10,382 nucleotides of DNA from Phycisphaerae bacterium. GTDB lineage: Bacteria; Planctomycetota; Phycisphaerae; UBA1845; PWPN01. A program made the translations under genes and the position numbers. The stretch lies in contig PWPN01000357.1 in assembly GCA_003557125.1 (NCBI GenBank), positions 1 to 10,382 of the forward strand. The letters are read 5' to 3'. The notes beneath the pieces were generated by a model. That model did no database searches and had not been told where the DNA came from. It saw only the letters and a list, made by a program, of their open reading frames with translations. Positions 1 through 6,683 of the stretch are shown piece after piece (positions within the stretch are counted from its first letter, which is position 1; each line of letters starts with the position of its first letter).

Positions 1-138
1 ATGTTCGAGATCCATCCAGATCCCGTCGTACCCCAACAGGGCTGTCAGCTCGAAAACCGACTGATCCTGGAAATGCAACTGCACGCACAGCGTTGGCTTG
101 TTGGCGGCGAGTTTGGCCTTGATTCGACTCGGACGCAT
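1..138 (-). CDS. HpcH/HpaI-type aldolase, N-terminal part only (3' end outside window)
   Basis: Reading the minus strand from the ATG at 138 gives 46 codons open to the window edge. The peptide begins MRPSRIKAKLAANKP, continues with a strand and helix resembling the start of the HpcH/HpaI aldolase TIM barrel, and ends GYDGIWMDLEH. In this family (4-hydroxy-2-oxoheptanedioate and 2-keto-3-deoxy sugar acid aldolases) the segment [WY]xDxEH carries the catalytic histidine, which would be H46, the last residue visible. Such enzymes cleave 2-keto-3-hydroxy acids into pyruvate (or a relative) and an aldehyde, using a divalent metal. A strong ribosome site, AGGAAGGA, lies 7 bases upstream of the ATG (153 to 146), which fixes the start. 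The gene is divergent from the M23 gene at 530. The substrate cannot be told from this fragment, and the metal-binding residues lie outside the window. Confidence 0.75.
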   Translation of the reverse strand, partial: MRPSRIKAKLAANKPTLCVQLHFQDQSVFELTALLGYDGIWMDLEH

Positions 139-529
139 GTGTGATTCCTTCCTGTAATGCCCGTCGGAAAGATGCCTGCTTCCCGACGGGCTCAACTCAA
201 CTGCGGGTACCCCGGTAGACGCCAACGGGCGGTTTCAGTACATTAGGAAAAACTGACCGATTCGCGATGACCGGCGCGCCGTAAGTCCAAAGAGCCGCGG
301 ACGTTAGCCCGCACAGTCGTGCCACGGCAGGCGATGCCGTCTCGTCGTACCCTGAGGTTTACCGCGCGTTTCCGGGTGCTGCCGAAAAGGTCGGTCAGTT
401 TGAATCAATTACCTTACCGCGCGCGGAATAAGTGTCAATGGGCATTCGGCGCGCGCGTGCATTCGGTGCGGTGTGTGCCAGATCCCTCACCCCGCCGCCC
501 GTAGCCACAGCTGCCAGGAGGAACGTACC
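139..529. other. Gene-free divergent intergenic region (391 bases)
   Basis: This stretch separates the start of the aldolase (-) from the start of the M23 gene (+), so it should hold promoters for both. I find no coding sequence that I would defend: the open frames here are short, arginine-rich and lack ribosome sites. It contains one clear inverted repeat (159-191, listed separately). No convincing -35/-10 pair stands out. A TTGAAT at 400-405 has no good -10 partner at 16-18 bases. The base composition is slightly less biased than in the genes. Confidence 0.6.
159..191. repeat. Inverted repeat in the aldolase leader
   Basis: GCCCGTCGG at 159-167 is the exact reverse complement of CCGACGGGC at 183-191, giving a 9-bp stem with a 15-base loop; two further A-T pairs are possible with one bulged C. 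On the minus strand it sits just upstream of the aldolase ribosome site (153-146). No T-run follows on either side, so it is not a standard terminator. It could be a leader hairpin or operator for the aldolase gene, or simply a decayed copy of the palindromic repeats seen elsewhere in the window. Confidence 0.5.
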
Positions 530-2050
530 ATGCGACAGCTCGTCCCGTCCGCGAATCTTGACAGGCGCGTCTTTGTGATCGTTTTGACAGCTGTTTTCTT
601 TTTGCCGACGGCCAGCGAGGCGACCGCGAATGAGACCCTGCAAGAGCCGATCATGCGGGTCGTCGATCTGAACGTCGGCGAGACGCGCACCATGACCCTG
701 GCCGACGACAGCGAAGCGACCGTGACGCTGCGGGCGGTCCGTGCCCGGCGCGATAATTTCCGCGGGGCCGTCCGGGACGCGGAAGTCGATGTCGAAGTCA
801 ACGGCCAAACCGTCACGCTGCCCAGCGCGGGATATCACCTCCCGCAACGCGTGGCCGGGGTCCGCATCGATTGCGCCATCGTCAGAAGCTATCTCCAGGA
901 CCATGCCCGACGGGGCAACCCGTGGGGGCTCGACGCTGACGCAAGGCTTCGCCTCTGGCCCGAAGAAGGCCCGCTCGTCGCACCCGAGTTCCGCTATCCG
1001 GTCCGGCTGCGCTGGTTCGCCAGCGACACGCAGATGGCCAACGTGCCCGTCTTCGTGGACCGAGGCGAATGCCCGGTGCCGTTCGATCGCGCCGTGTACT
1101 ATCCCTCGGGCCTGGATTTCGGCGGGGTCGAAGGGGATGTCGAAGTACTGGCATCCACCGACGGCATCGTCGTGTCCGTCGGCGATGAACGGCTGGACGA
1201 CATCGGGCCGTCAAGCCCGCGGTACGATGCCATCAACGTGCGCGACGCGCGCGGCTGGCACTACCGCTACAGCCATCTTATCTCGATCGACCCGTCCGTC
1301 CGTCTCGGCGAGCCCGTACGTGCAGGACAGTTGATTGGCATCCTCGGAAAAGAGGGGCACAGCGGCGGATGGGCGCACCTGCACTTCGGGATCGCGACGC
1401 GGCAGGCTTCGGGGCAATGGGGACAGATCGAACCCTATGCCTTCATCTGGGAAGCCTACCAGCGCGAGCATGCACCCGAGTTGATCGCCGTCGCTCGGCC
1501 GCACCACGTCGCATGGGCCGGCGAAACCGTCACGCTCGACGCGAGCCGATCCTGGAGCGCCGACGGTGCGATCGAACGCTACGAATGGACCTTCACCGAC
1601 GGAACCACCGCACAGGGCCCGCGCGTCGAACGGGCCTATCCCGAAGCCGGTGCCTACAGCGAAATCCTTAAGGTCACCGACGCTGCCGGCCGAGTGGCCT
1701 ACGACTTTGCCGTCGTCCAGGTCGCGGATCGTGAGCATCCCGGACGGTGCTTCCCCACGCTGCACATCGCTTATTCGCCGACAGTCGAGGTCCGACCGGG
1801 CGAGCCGATCACTTTCAAAGGGCGCGCGTTCGGAACGACGGAAGGCGTCGAAACGTGGGACTTCGGCGACGGCAGTGCGACCGTCGAGACCCAATCGGAC
1901 GGCAACGTCCAACGGCTCAACCCCGACGGCTACGCGATCACCACGCATACCTTCGCACGGCCCGGCGATTACATCGTGACCGTCCAACGGACCGACGAAC
2001 ACGGCGCGACAGCCACCTCACGCCTGTGGGTGCCTGTCCGGGAGCCCTGA
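530..2050 (+). CDS. Exported M23 (LytM-like) peptidase-fold protein with two PKD-like domains
   Basis: The predicted protein has 506 residues. I chose the ATG at 530 because a strong AGGAGGA (516-522) precedes it; an upstream in-frame ATG at 473 lacks a site. Residues 1-35 look like a Sec signal peptide (RR, then VFVIVLTAVFFLPTA, then small residues). The M23 core spans about residues 185-310. It shows SGLDFGG around D196, an active-site-type RYSHL with H249, and the C-terminal metal motif HLHFGI with H283 and H285. In M23 endopeptidases zinc is held by the H and D of HxxxD and the second H of HxH. Here the first histidine position is proline (P192), so catalysis is uncertain. Residues about 330-410 form a PKD-like domain (YEWTFTDGTTAQGP). 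Residues about 415-506 form a second (WDFGDGSATVET). The N-terminal 150 residues are unassigned. It probably acts at the cell surface or periplasm on peptidoglycan or as a binding scaffold. It appears to be monocistronic. Confidence 0.85.
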   Translation: MRQLVPSANLDRRVFVIVLTAVFFLPTASEATANETLQEPIMRVVDLNVGETRTMTLADDSEATVTLRAVRARRDNFRGAVRDAEVDVEVNGQTVTLPSAGYHLPQRVAGVRIDCAIVRSYLQDHARRGNPWGLDADARLRLWPEEGPLVAPEFRYPVRLRWFASDTQMANVPVFVDRGECPVPFDRAVYYPSGLDFGGVEGDVEVLASTDGIVVSVGDERLDDIGPSSPRYDAINVRDARGWHYRYSHLISIDPSVRLGEPVRAGQLIGILGKEGHSGGWAHLHFGIATRQASGQWGQIEPYAFIWEAYQREHAPELIAVARPHHVAWAGETVTLDASRSWSADGAIERYEWTFTDGTTAQGPRVERAYPEAGAYSEILKVTDAAGRVAYDFAVVQVADREHPGRCFPTLHIAYSPTVEVRPGEPITFKGRAFGTTEGVETWDFGDGSATVETQSDGNVQRLNPDGYAITTHTFARPGDYIVTVQRTDEHGATATSRLWVPVREP

Positions 2051-2067
2051 CACGGTTCGCCTGCCTA

Positions 2068-2084
2068 ACGGGCAAGATGTCCGT
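2068..2084. repeat. Short palindromic hairpin repeat, AGA loop
   Basis: ACGGGCA-AGA-TGTCCGT forms a 7-bp stem (one G-T pair) around a three-base AGA loop, 17 bases after the M23 stop codon. It has the same architecture as the perfect element at 2117-2140. A more degenerate relative, GGACAGTCTGCCC, follows at 2099-2111. The location suggests a role in ending or protecting the M23 transcript, although no U-run follows. Confidence 0.55.
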
Positions 2085-2116
2085 TCCACCCAGCAGAAGG
2101 ACAGTCTGCCCAAACA

Positions 2117-2140
2117 GGGTGGTACGGGCGTCTCGCCCGT
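2117..2140. repeat. 24-bp palindromic repeat, copy 1 (inverted relative to copy 2)
   Basis: These 24 bases are the exact reverse complement of 7917-7940. The core, ACGGGCG-TCT-CGCCCGT, is a perfect 7-bp hairpin with a three-base loop, flanked on one side by GGGTGGT. The element lies in the convergent gap between the M23 gene and the UroD-family gene. I associate this motif with dispersed intergenic repeats of planctomycetes, from memory only. Confidence 0.75.
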
Positions 2141-2148
2141 CGGAGGAG

Positions 2149-2167
2149 CACGGCTCGCAGAGCCGTG
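2149..2167. repeat. Palindromic hairpin repeat, 8-bp stem
   Basis: CACGGCTC-GCA-GAGCCGTG is a perfect 8-bp stem with a three-base loop. It is the third good hairpin in the 167-base convergent gap between the M23 and UroD-family genes, and a plausible bidirectional transcription-end structure for the two. It is followed by GGGCCACC, a flank resembling the GGTGG/CCACC flanks of the other elements. Confidence 0.6.
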
Positions 2168-2217
2168 GGCCACCTTTGGGTCACACGGCCAGCAGTGGCA
2201 CACAGCGATCATAGGCG

Positions 2218-3279
2218 TCATCGGCCTGCGCGCGCTTCCTCGACGAAGGCGACGATGTTGTCCCAAGGCGTTTCCGGTTGGAGGAGATTCGACGGCGTCA
2301 GGATCCCGCGCCGATCCGGGCCGCACACCGCCTTGAGCCTTCGGACCTCACGGCCAATATCGTCGGGCGTGCCGAACGGGAAAATGCGTTGGGAGCTCAC
2401 CGTCGCGCAGAGCGTGATGTGTCGGCCGAACTGGCGATGAACCTCGGCGAAATCCATGCACTCGGGCTGGATGGGATGAAGCATGTCGAACCCGAGATCC
2501 ACGATGTCCGGCAGGATCGCTCGAATGTGGCCGCAACTGTGCAGGAAGGTCCGCACCCCGGGGGCATGCTGCCGTACCGCTTCGAGAATGTCCTGCCACC
2601 TGGGCCGAAAGTAGCGACGCCACAGTTCCGGCGACATCTGCATACCCGTCTGCATCCCCGCATCGTCGTAAAAACAGAGGACGTCGATCCCGGCCCGCGC
2701 CGACGCCAATGCAAGTTGCTTCGTAAAGGCGGCGACCTTGGCGACGATCGCCTCGGTCAAGGCCGGCTCGAGGAGCATGTCTGTGAGGAACGTCTCCATC
2801 CCGCGCAGCCACCACGACCACTCATAGACACTGCCCGCATAGCCGAAGACCGGATAGCCCCGGGCATGGTGCGCAGCGATCGGCGACAGATCGGCTGTCG
2901 TCTCGATGATGGGTGCGGGATAGGCCTCGACCTCGGCGATCGAGATCACGCGGGCCAACGGCGGACAGGACTTCTCGACCGTCCCTTCCAGGCTGCTGCC
3001 GACATGGCCGATGCCCCATTCGTCGAAGCGCATCTCCGCACAGGCGTCGGGGTGCGAAACACGGGGGTCCTGCCCCCCGAATCGCGTCGGCAACGAAAAT
3101 GTGCGGAAATCGCAACCGAAATAGTCTGCCGGGTCGCTCGCCCCGGTTTTTTCATGGAAAAGTCGCAGGATCGGGGCTGTCATCCCCGCTACGGCACCGA
3201 CGTCCAGCGTAAATGGAATCCACTCCGGACACTCACCATTCAGGAGCAGATCAAGATTTACTTTCGCCGTGATCGGCAT
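2218..3279 (-). CDS. Uroporphyrinogen decarboxylase (UroD) superfamily protein
   Basis: The protein has 353 residues from the ATG at 3279, close to the usual length of the family. GAGG eight bases upstream of this ATG decides the start; an in-frame ATG ten codons earlier (3309) has no ribosome site. The sequence reads as a UroD/MtaA-type TIM barrel: an N-terminal stretch with WIPFTLDV, a middle GIDVLCFYDDAGMQTG, then FLHSCGHIRAILPDIVDLG and HPIQPECMD. The HxC (H247, C249) plus a later Cys (C274) matches the zinc site H-x-C-x(n)-C of the methyltransferase branch (MtaA, CmuA and relatives) rather than true haem-pathway HemE. True HemE's N-terminal substrate-binding arginines are not evident. 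Methyl transfer to or from a corrinoid or thiol is therefore the likely chemistry, but the substrate is unknown. No corrinoid protein gene is adjacent. Paralogues of this family are often annotated as HemE in error. Confidence 0.85.
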   Translation of the reverse strand: MPITAKVNLDLLLNGECPEWIPFTLDVGAVAGMTAPILRLFHEKTGASDPADYFGCDFRTFSLPTRFGGQDPRVSHPDACAEMRFDEWGIGHVGSSLEGTVEKSCPPLARVISIAEVEAYPAPIIETTADLSPIAAHHARGYPVFGYAGSVYEWSWWLRGMETFLTDMLLEPALTEAIVAKVAAFTKQLALASARAGIDVLCFYDDAGMQTGMQMSPELWRRYFRPRWQDILEAVRQHAPGVRTFLHSCGHIRAILPDIVDLGFDMLHPIQPECMDFAEVHRQFGRHITLCATVSSQRIFPFGTPDDIGREVRRLKAVCGPDRRGILTPSNLLQPETPWDNIVAFVEEARAGR

Positions 3280-3343
3280 GCGAGGAGCCTCGTTTTTCAA
3301 TAGGATCATCGTGCTGCTGCTGATCAGCCATCCACGTGACTGC

Positions 3344-3373
3344 AGTGTCGCCGAGAGAGCCGAGTAACGTCAA
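3344..3373 (-). promoter_or_regulatory. Weak candidate promoter for the UroD-family gene
   Basis: On the minus strand TTGACG (3373 to 3368) is followed after 18 bases by GACACT (3349 to 3344). The -35 hexamer is good and the -10 is poor (three of six). It lies about 65 bases upstream of the chosen ATG. Confidence 0.25.
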
Positions 3374-3425
3374 GCGCAGCCTCGCTACGCCCAGAGGTGC
3401 ATCGGGTGCCTTTTTGTATGCCGAG

Positions 3426-3455
3426 TTGGGAAGATGAACGGTTCCGGCTTACAAT
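3426..3455 (+). promoter_or_regulatory. Candidate sigma-70-type promoter for the small exported protein
   Basis: TTGGGA at 3426-3431 and TACAAT at 3450-3455 are separated by 18 bases. The -10 matches five of six consensus bases and the -35 four of six. Transcription from here would give a leader of roughly 85 bases before the ATG at 3548. Confidence 0.4.
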
Positions 3456-3547
3456 CCCTGCATACGGGAAGGCGTCACCAAGCACACCTTACGACAGGCC
3501 GACAGCATCATGCGGCAGGCCGTCGCCACATGGGAAGGGGTTGAGTC

Positions 3548-4018
3548 ATGAACCGTTGGAGCAGGAAATTCCGCCGCATCGGCTTGGCCATCGGTTGTGT
3601 AGCGATCATTTCGGCTCTCGGCGTGACATGCCCCCCGCCCTTCGGGCCGCGTTTCGTCGATATCGAGCTGGTCAATCTCACGGACTTCGACGTCGATCCG
3701 CGGATTTTCATCCACCCTGTCAGCGAAGTGCCGTTCGAGGAGCTGTTCCGCCCTGAAAACGAGCTTATCGTCGATCCCTTGCTGCTCCCCGGCGAAGAGG
3801 CGATCTTCACTTTCCGTTGCCAGGACGTCGGGACGATCGGGTCGGACTTCGCGCTGATGTTTATCACGCCGATTCTCGCGATCGAGAGCGACAACGGGCC
3901 CGTCGTCGACGAGGGTATCGACTTCTTCTGCGGCGACATCGTGAGTTTCGTCTTCATCGACGACGGTATCGAGTTTTACACGAGCGTCGAAGTAAATGGC
4001 GTCATCATTATCGACTAA
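3548..4018 (+). CDS. Small exported protein of unknown function
   Basis: The predicted product has 156 residues, acidic (net negative) after its leader. AAGGGG (3535-3540), seven bases before the ATG, supports the start. The N-terminus has a basic stretch (MNRWSRKFRR) and a hydrophobic run (IGLAIGCVAIISALGV) ending TCPPP. C28 could be a lipidated cysteine, but GVT-C is a poor lipobox, so a plain signal peptide or a membrane anchor is also possible. The mature part looks like a beta-rich domain (VDIELVNLTDFDVDPRIFI, later EEAIFTFRC and DIVSFVFIDDG) with two more cysteines, C91 and C128, that could form a disulfide. I do not recognise a named family. Similar short exported proteins with 'VNLT(D/N)F.VDPRI' type openings seem familiar from planctomycetes, but I cannot confirm this. 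The gene stands alone, converging on the zinc-ribbon gene 101 bases downstream. Confidence 0.7.
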   Translation: MNRWSRKFRRIGLAIGCVAIISALGVTCPPPFGPRFVDIELVNLTDFDVDPRIFIHPVSEVPFEELFRPENELIVDPLLLPGEEAIFTFRCQDVGTIGSDFALMFITPILAIESDNGPVVDEGIDFFCGDIVSFVFIDDGIEFYTSVEVNGVIIID

Positions 4019-4119
4019 AAACTGAGCCGCCCGCCCCGCAAGCACACAACGAACGGAGCAGCGATGACGTGCTGTTTCGATCGTATCGGTATTGTGCGAA
4101 GTCCCGCCGTGGATAAGGC

Positions 4120-4692
4120 CTAACTCAACGCGATCACCACAGTCAGAAACATCCACGGGACATAGAACAGCAGGAACAGGATGCGGACCCACTTGGGGTT
4201 CCAGTCGTATCGCCAGTAGATCAATTCGACGACCAGCAAGGCCGGCAGCGGCAAAAGCCAATAGGGGAAAAAGTACGCGCCGACACCCCAGACCGTCAGC
4301 ACGGCAAAGGTGAGAACCACCTTGCGAAACTCGCGCCGTTGAAATGGCAGGTCACGGTTGGCCAACCATGTCTTGCGGGGATGAAACGATCGGCCGCACT
4401 CCGGACAGACGCGCGTCGTCAAACCCGTCAGGTCATAACCGCAGTGCGTACACGCCAATTCCCATTCCGCGGGAATCGGCCCGCCGGTATCCGTATGCGT
4501 CGGAGCGCGGGCGGTGACGGGGGCCAGTTTGACGGGGCCATCCTCGGGGCCGATCGGCCCGATCGGCCGACCGCAGCTCGGGCATGCCGCCACCCGCAAA
4601 TCGGCCAGCGACCGCCCGCACCCCTCGCATTGCAACTCTTCAAGAGGAAGCGGAGGCAGCATCTCGGGCGTGTCCTGCGGTTCACTGTCCAT
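4120..4692 (-). CDS. Double zinc-ribbon membrane protein, planctomycete-type CGYDLxGL motif
   Basis: The protein has 190 residues from the ATG at 4692, supported by GAGG seven bases upstream; an in-frame ATG at 4770 has no site and would add an Arg-rich segment. It carries two zinc ribbons. The first uses C22, C25, C37 and C40 (CEGCGRSL...CPSCGRP). The second uses C81, C84, C96 and C99 (CTHCGYDL...CPECGRS). Between them is a proline/glycine/threonine-rich linker. The C-terminal half holds about three hydrophobic helices (around residues 125-140, 142-160 and 170-188), with a short charged loop YWRYDWNPKW between the second and third. The ribbons should lie in the cytoplasm. CxxCGYDLxGL...CPECG is, from memory, very frequent in planctomycete proteins, usually without known function. 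A role in protein interaction or nucleic-acid contact at the membrane is guesswork. It is divergent from the lptF-type gene. Confidence 0.8.
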   Translation of the reverse strand: MDSEPQDTPEMLPPLPLEELQCEGCGRSLADLRVAACPSCGRPIGPIGPEDGPVKLAPVTARAPTHTDTGGPIPAEWELACTHCGYDLTGLTTRVCPECGRSFHPRKTWLANRDLPFQRREFRKVVLTFAVLTVWGVGAYFFPYWLLPLPALLVVELIYWRYDWNPKWVRILFLLFYVPWMFLTVVIALS

Positions 4693-4820
4693 CGCTCGAC
4701 CTCGAAAGACGGCGATTCGATCGCGCCAATGCCCCATGGCCGCTTCGTCGGCTGCGATTCGGCCGATCAACGCTACGCAACGCTCCCCCCCGTCTACAGG
4801 ATGCCCGAATCAGCTCGAGT

Positions 4821-4841
4821 CCGCCAGCTATTGACTGGCGG
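4821..4841. repeat. Inverted repeat overlapping the lptF promoter region
   Basis: CCGCCAG (4821-4827) and CTGGCGG (4835-4841) are exact reverse complements around the seven-base loop CTATTGA. The right arm and loop overlap the candidate -35 hexamer TTGACT at 4831-4836. This placement suits an operator, although the arms also resemble the CCGCCAGTG arms of the repeat at 7878-7900. Confidence 0.45.
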
Positions 4842-4858
4842 ATAGAAATCACTAGCCT
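4831..4858 (+). promoter_or_regulatory. Candidate promoter for the lptF-lptG unit
   Basis: TTGACT (4831-4836, five of six consensus bases) is followed after 16 bases by TAGCCT (4853-4858, about half consensus). A transcript from here would carry a leader of about 110 bases before the ATG at 4977. The opposite-strand gene starts at 4692, so this lies in the shared divergent region. Confidence 0.35.
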
Positions 4859-4976
4859 GAAAGGATTACCGCGGCATGGCGGCCGGGAATCGACCGCTAG
4901 CGCCTGCAATGAATGAAGTTACGGCGCAGCATCACCGGTAATCCACCGGCCGATGGCCCCTGATGAGCACCGGTAC

Positions 4977-6629
4977 ATGATCGGAACTCTCCAAAGATAC
5001 GTCACGCGCGAGCTGTTCAAGACGTTCGCACTGACGGCTGTCGGCCTGACGCTGGTCTTTACGCTCTGCGGCGGCGTCATGAACATGATCCAGGCCGAGG
5101 TCCTCAGCGCGGTGCAGCTCGCCCAGCTCGTCGCCCATGTCCTGCCGATCTCGGCGACCTTGACGTTGCCGATCTCCGCCCTGTACGCATGCGCGATGGT
5201 CTATGGGCGCCTGGCGGCCGACAACGAGTTCGACGCGTGCCGGGCCAGCGGCGTCAACATCCATCGGCTTCTGATGCCGGCCTTCCTGCTGAGCATCTTC
5301 ACCGCGTCATTCACCTACACGTTCAGCAACCATCTCATCCCCGAGATGATCGCCCAGCTCGACGCGATGGTCCGCAAGGATGCGCAGAGGATCGTCTACC
5401 AGCTTCTGGCCACGCGCGGTTACGGGCGATACATGGGCTATGTGCTTCATGCGGGACGGACCGAGTTCATCGAACACGACGCGAACCACCATACGATCCA
5501 CATCGAACGGGCAGCCTTCATCGAGCTGGAGGGGGAGCGCCTCTCGCGGTGCGGGACGGCCGAGCACGCCCTCATCGAGTTTCTTCCGGACCCGGACACG
5601 GACATGCCCACGATCCAGGCGAACCTCTTCAACATCCGCAGCCTCGACGTGACGCGCAACCAGTTCATGGAGTTCCGCGAGCAGCCTTTCGACCCGATCC
5701 CGATCCCGATGGAACGGCGACTCAACCCCAAGTGGCTCACACTTCCGGAGCTGCTCTACTTTCAGAACAACCTCGCGGAACTGCCGACGATCCAGAGGTA
5801 CCTCGAATCGCTCCGCCGACTCATCCGACGCGCCCAGTTTTATCAGTACGTCTATGAGAGCCTGACGGGGCCGGACGCAGTCTTCCGCGCCGAGGATGAC
5901 CGTGTCGCCTACGAAGTGCGGGCCAGGCAGGTCAGCCAGGAACTCGAAAGCCTCCGGCCGATCTTACGCGGGGTGACGGTCGTGGAAACGCGCCCCGACG
6001 GCACGCGCCGGATCTATGAGTCCGAGGACTGCCGGATCGAAGTCGAACGGGCACGCGGCGCCCCCGACGTCCATTTGTTGGCGATTCGGTTGCGCGGCGA
6101 TGCCACGATGCGGGACGTCACGGTCGACCGGAACGCTACCGCGGTCCAAAGAGACATGCAGCTCGACCGGGTCGCGCTGCCCGAAACGATCCCGGGCAAC
6201 ACGCTCGACCTGGACGTCGAAACGCTGGTGGGCGACATCCGCGATCCGGCATCGTTCAACAGGGATCTCCCACCGCTGGGGCTCGGGCCGCGCGTCGAGG
6301 AAGCCCGCCAGCGGGATCGCACGGAGATCATCCGCGCGGGCCTGAAGATCGCCGGGATCATCCATTCGCGTCTGGCGTTCAGCGCCTCTACGCTGATCAT
6401 TCTCATCCTGGCCGCGGCCCTGGGAATCATTTTTCGCGGCGGGCAGTTGCTGACCGCGTTCATCATCAGCTTCGTGCCCGGCCTGCTCGTCGTGGTCATG
6501 AACATCATGGGCCGTCAGCTCATGGAAAATTCCGGCACGCACCTGACCGGGATGACCCTCATCTGGGGCGGACTGGTCGTGCTGGCGATTGCGGACATCG
6601 TCGTGCTGGGACGCTATCTGAAGCGATAA
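4977..6629 (+). CDS. lptF: LptF/YjgP-type LPS export permease with an enlarged soluble domain
   Basis: The product is 550 residues from the ATG at 4977 (MIGTLQRYVTREL), the start that matches the family; an ATG eight codons earlier is also open, and neither has a good ribosome site. Three membrane helices lie near residues 14-38, 53-76 and 97-120, with the family hallmark between TM2 and TM3 (RLAADNEFDACRASGV). Three more lie near 468-487, 490-512 and 526-547. This is the YjgP/YjgQ topology: LptF and LptG pair with the LptB ATPase to drive lipopolysaccharide from the inner membrane to the LptA/C bridge. The soluble part between TM3 and TM4 is about 345 residues, against roughly 130-150 in common LptF, and includes a charged, probably helical stretch (about 270-335). 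The paired gene 54 bases downstream supports the role. LptB, LptC and LptA are not in the window. Which of the two genes is LptF and which LptG is by gene order only. Confidence 0.85.
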   Translation: MIGTLQRYVTRELFKTFALTAVGLTLVFTLCGGVMNMIQAEVLSAVQLAQLVAHVLPISATLTLPISALYACAMVYGRLAADNEFDACRASGVNIHRLLMPAFLLSIFTASFTYTFSNHLIPEMIAQLDAMVRKDAQRIVYQLLATRGYGRYMGYVLHAGRTEFIEHDANHHTIHIERAAFIELEGERLSRCGTAEHALIEFLPDPDTDMPTIQANLFNIRSLDVTRNQFMEFREQPFDPIPIPMERRLNPKWLTLPELLYFQNNLAELPTIQRYLESLRRLIRRAQFYQYVYESLTGPDAVFRAEDDRVAYEVRARQVSQELESLRPILRGVTVVETRPDGTRRIYESEDCRIEVERARGAPDVHLLAIRLRGDATMRDVTVDRNATAVQRDMQLDRVALPETIPGNTLDLDVETLVGDIRDPASFNRDLPPLGLGPRVEEARQRDRTEIIRAGLKIAGIIHSRLAFSASTLIILILAAALGIIFRGGQLLTAFIISFVPGLLVVVMNIMGRQLMENSGTHLTGMTLIWGGLVVLAIADIVVLGRYLKR

Positions 6630-6683
6630 AAGCATCGGCCGTGCCCCGAACCGGGATCGGCCTTATCAATCGGCCTTGGAAAC

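Noticed and set aside
319..504. Short plus-strand open frame of 61 codons before the M23 gene
   Set aside because: Arginine-rich with no ribosome site, no family resemblance and partial overlap with the region around the real start; typical chance frame in GC-rich DNA.
139..529. tRNA or other structured RNA gene in the first long gap
   Set aside because: No cloverleaf, T-loop consensus (GGTTCGAATCC-like) or terminator could be found by eye on either strand.
1211..2002. Minus-strand open frame of 263 codons inside the M23 gene
   Set aside because: Fully antisense to a well-supported gene with PKD and M23 motifs; no ribosome site or recognisable domain.
2278..3303. Plus-strand open frame of 341 codons
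   Set aside because: Antisense to the UroD-family gene, composition rich in Arg/His/Pro as expected of a shadow frame; no domain seen.
3449..4261. Minus-strand open frame of 270 codons
   Set aside because: Antisense to the small exported protein and overlapping the zinc-ribbon gene in another frame. The plus-strand gene has the better start, signal sequence and ribosome site. Because the plus-strand gene is itself unrecognised, this is the least certain of the rejections.
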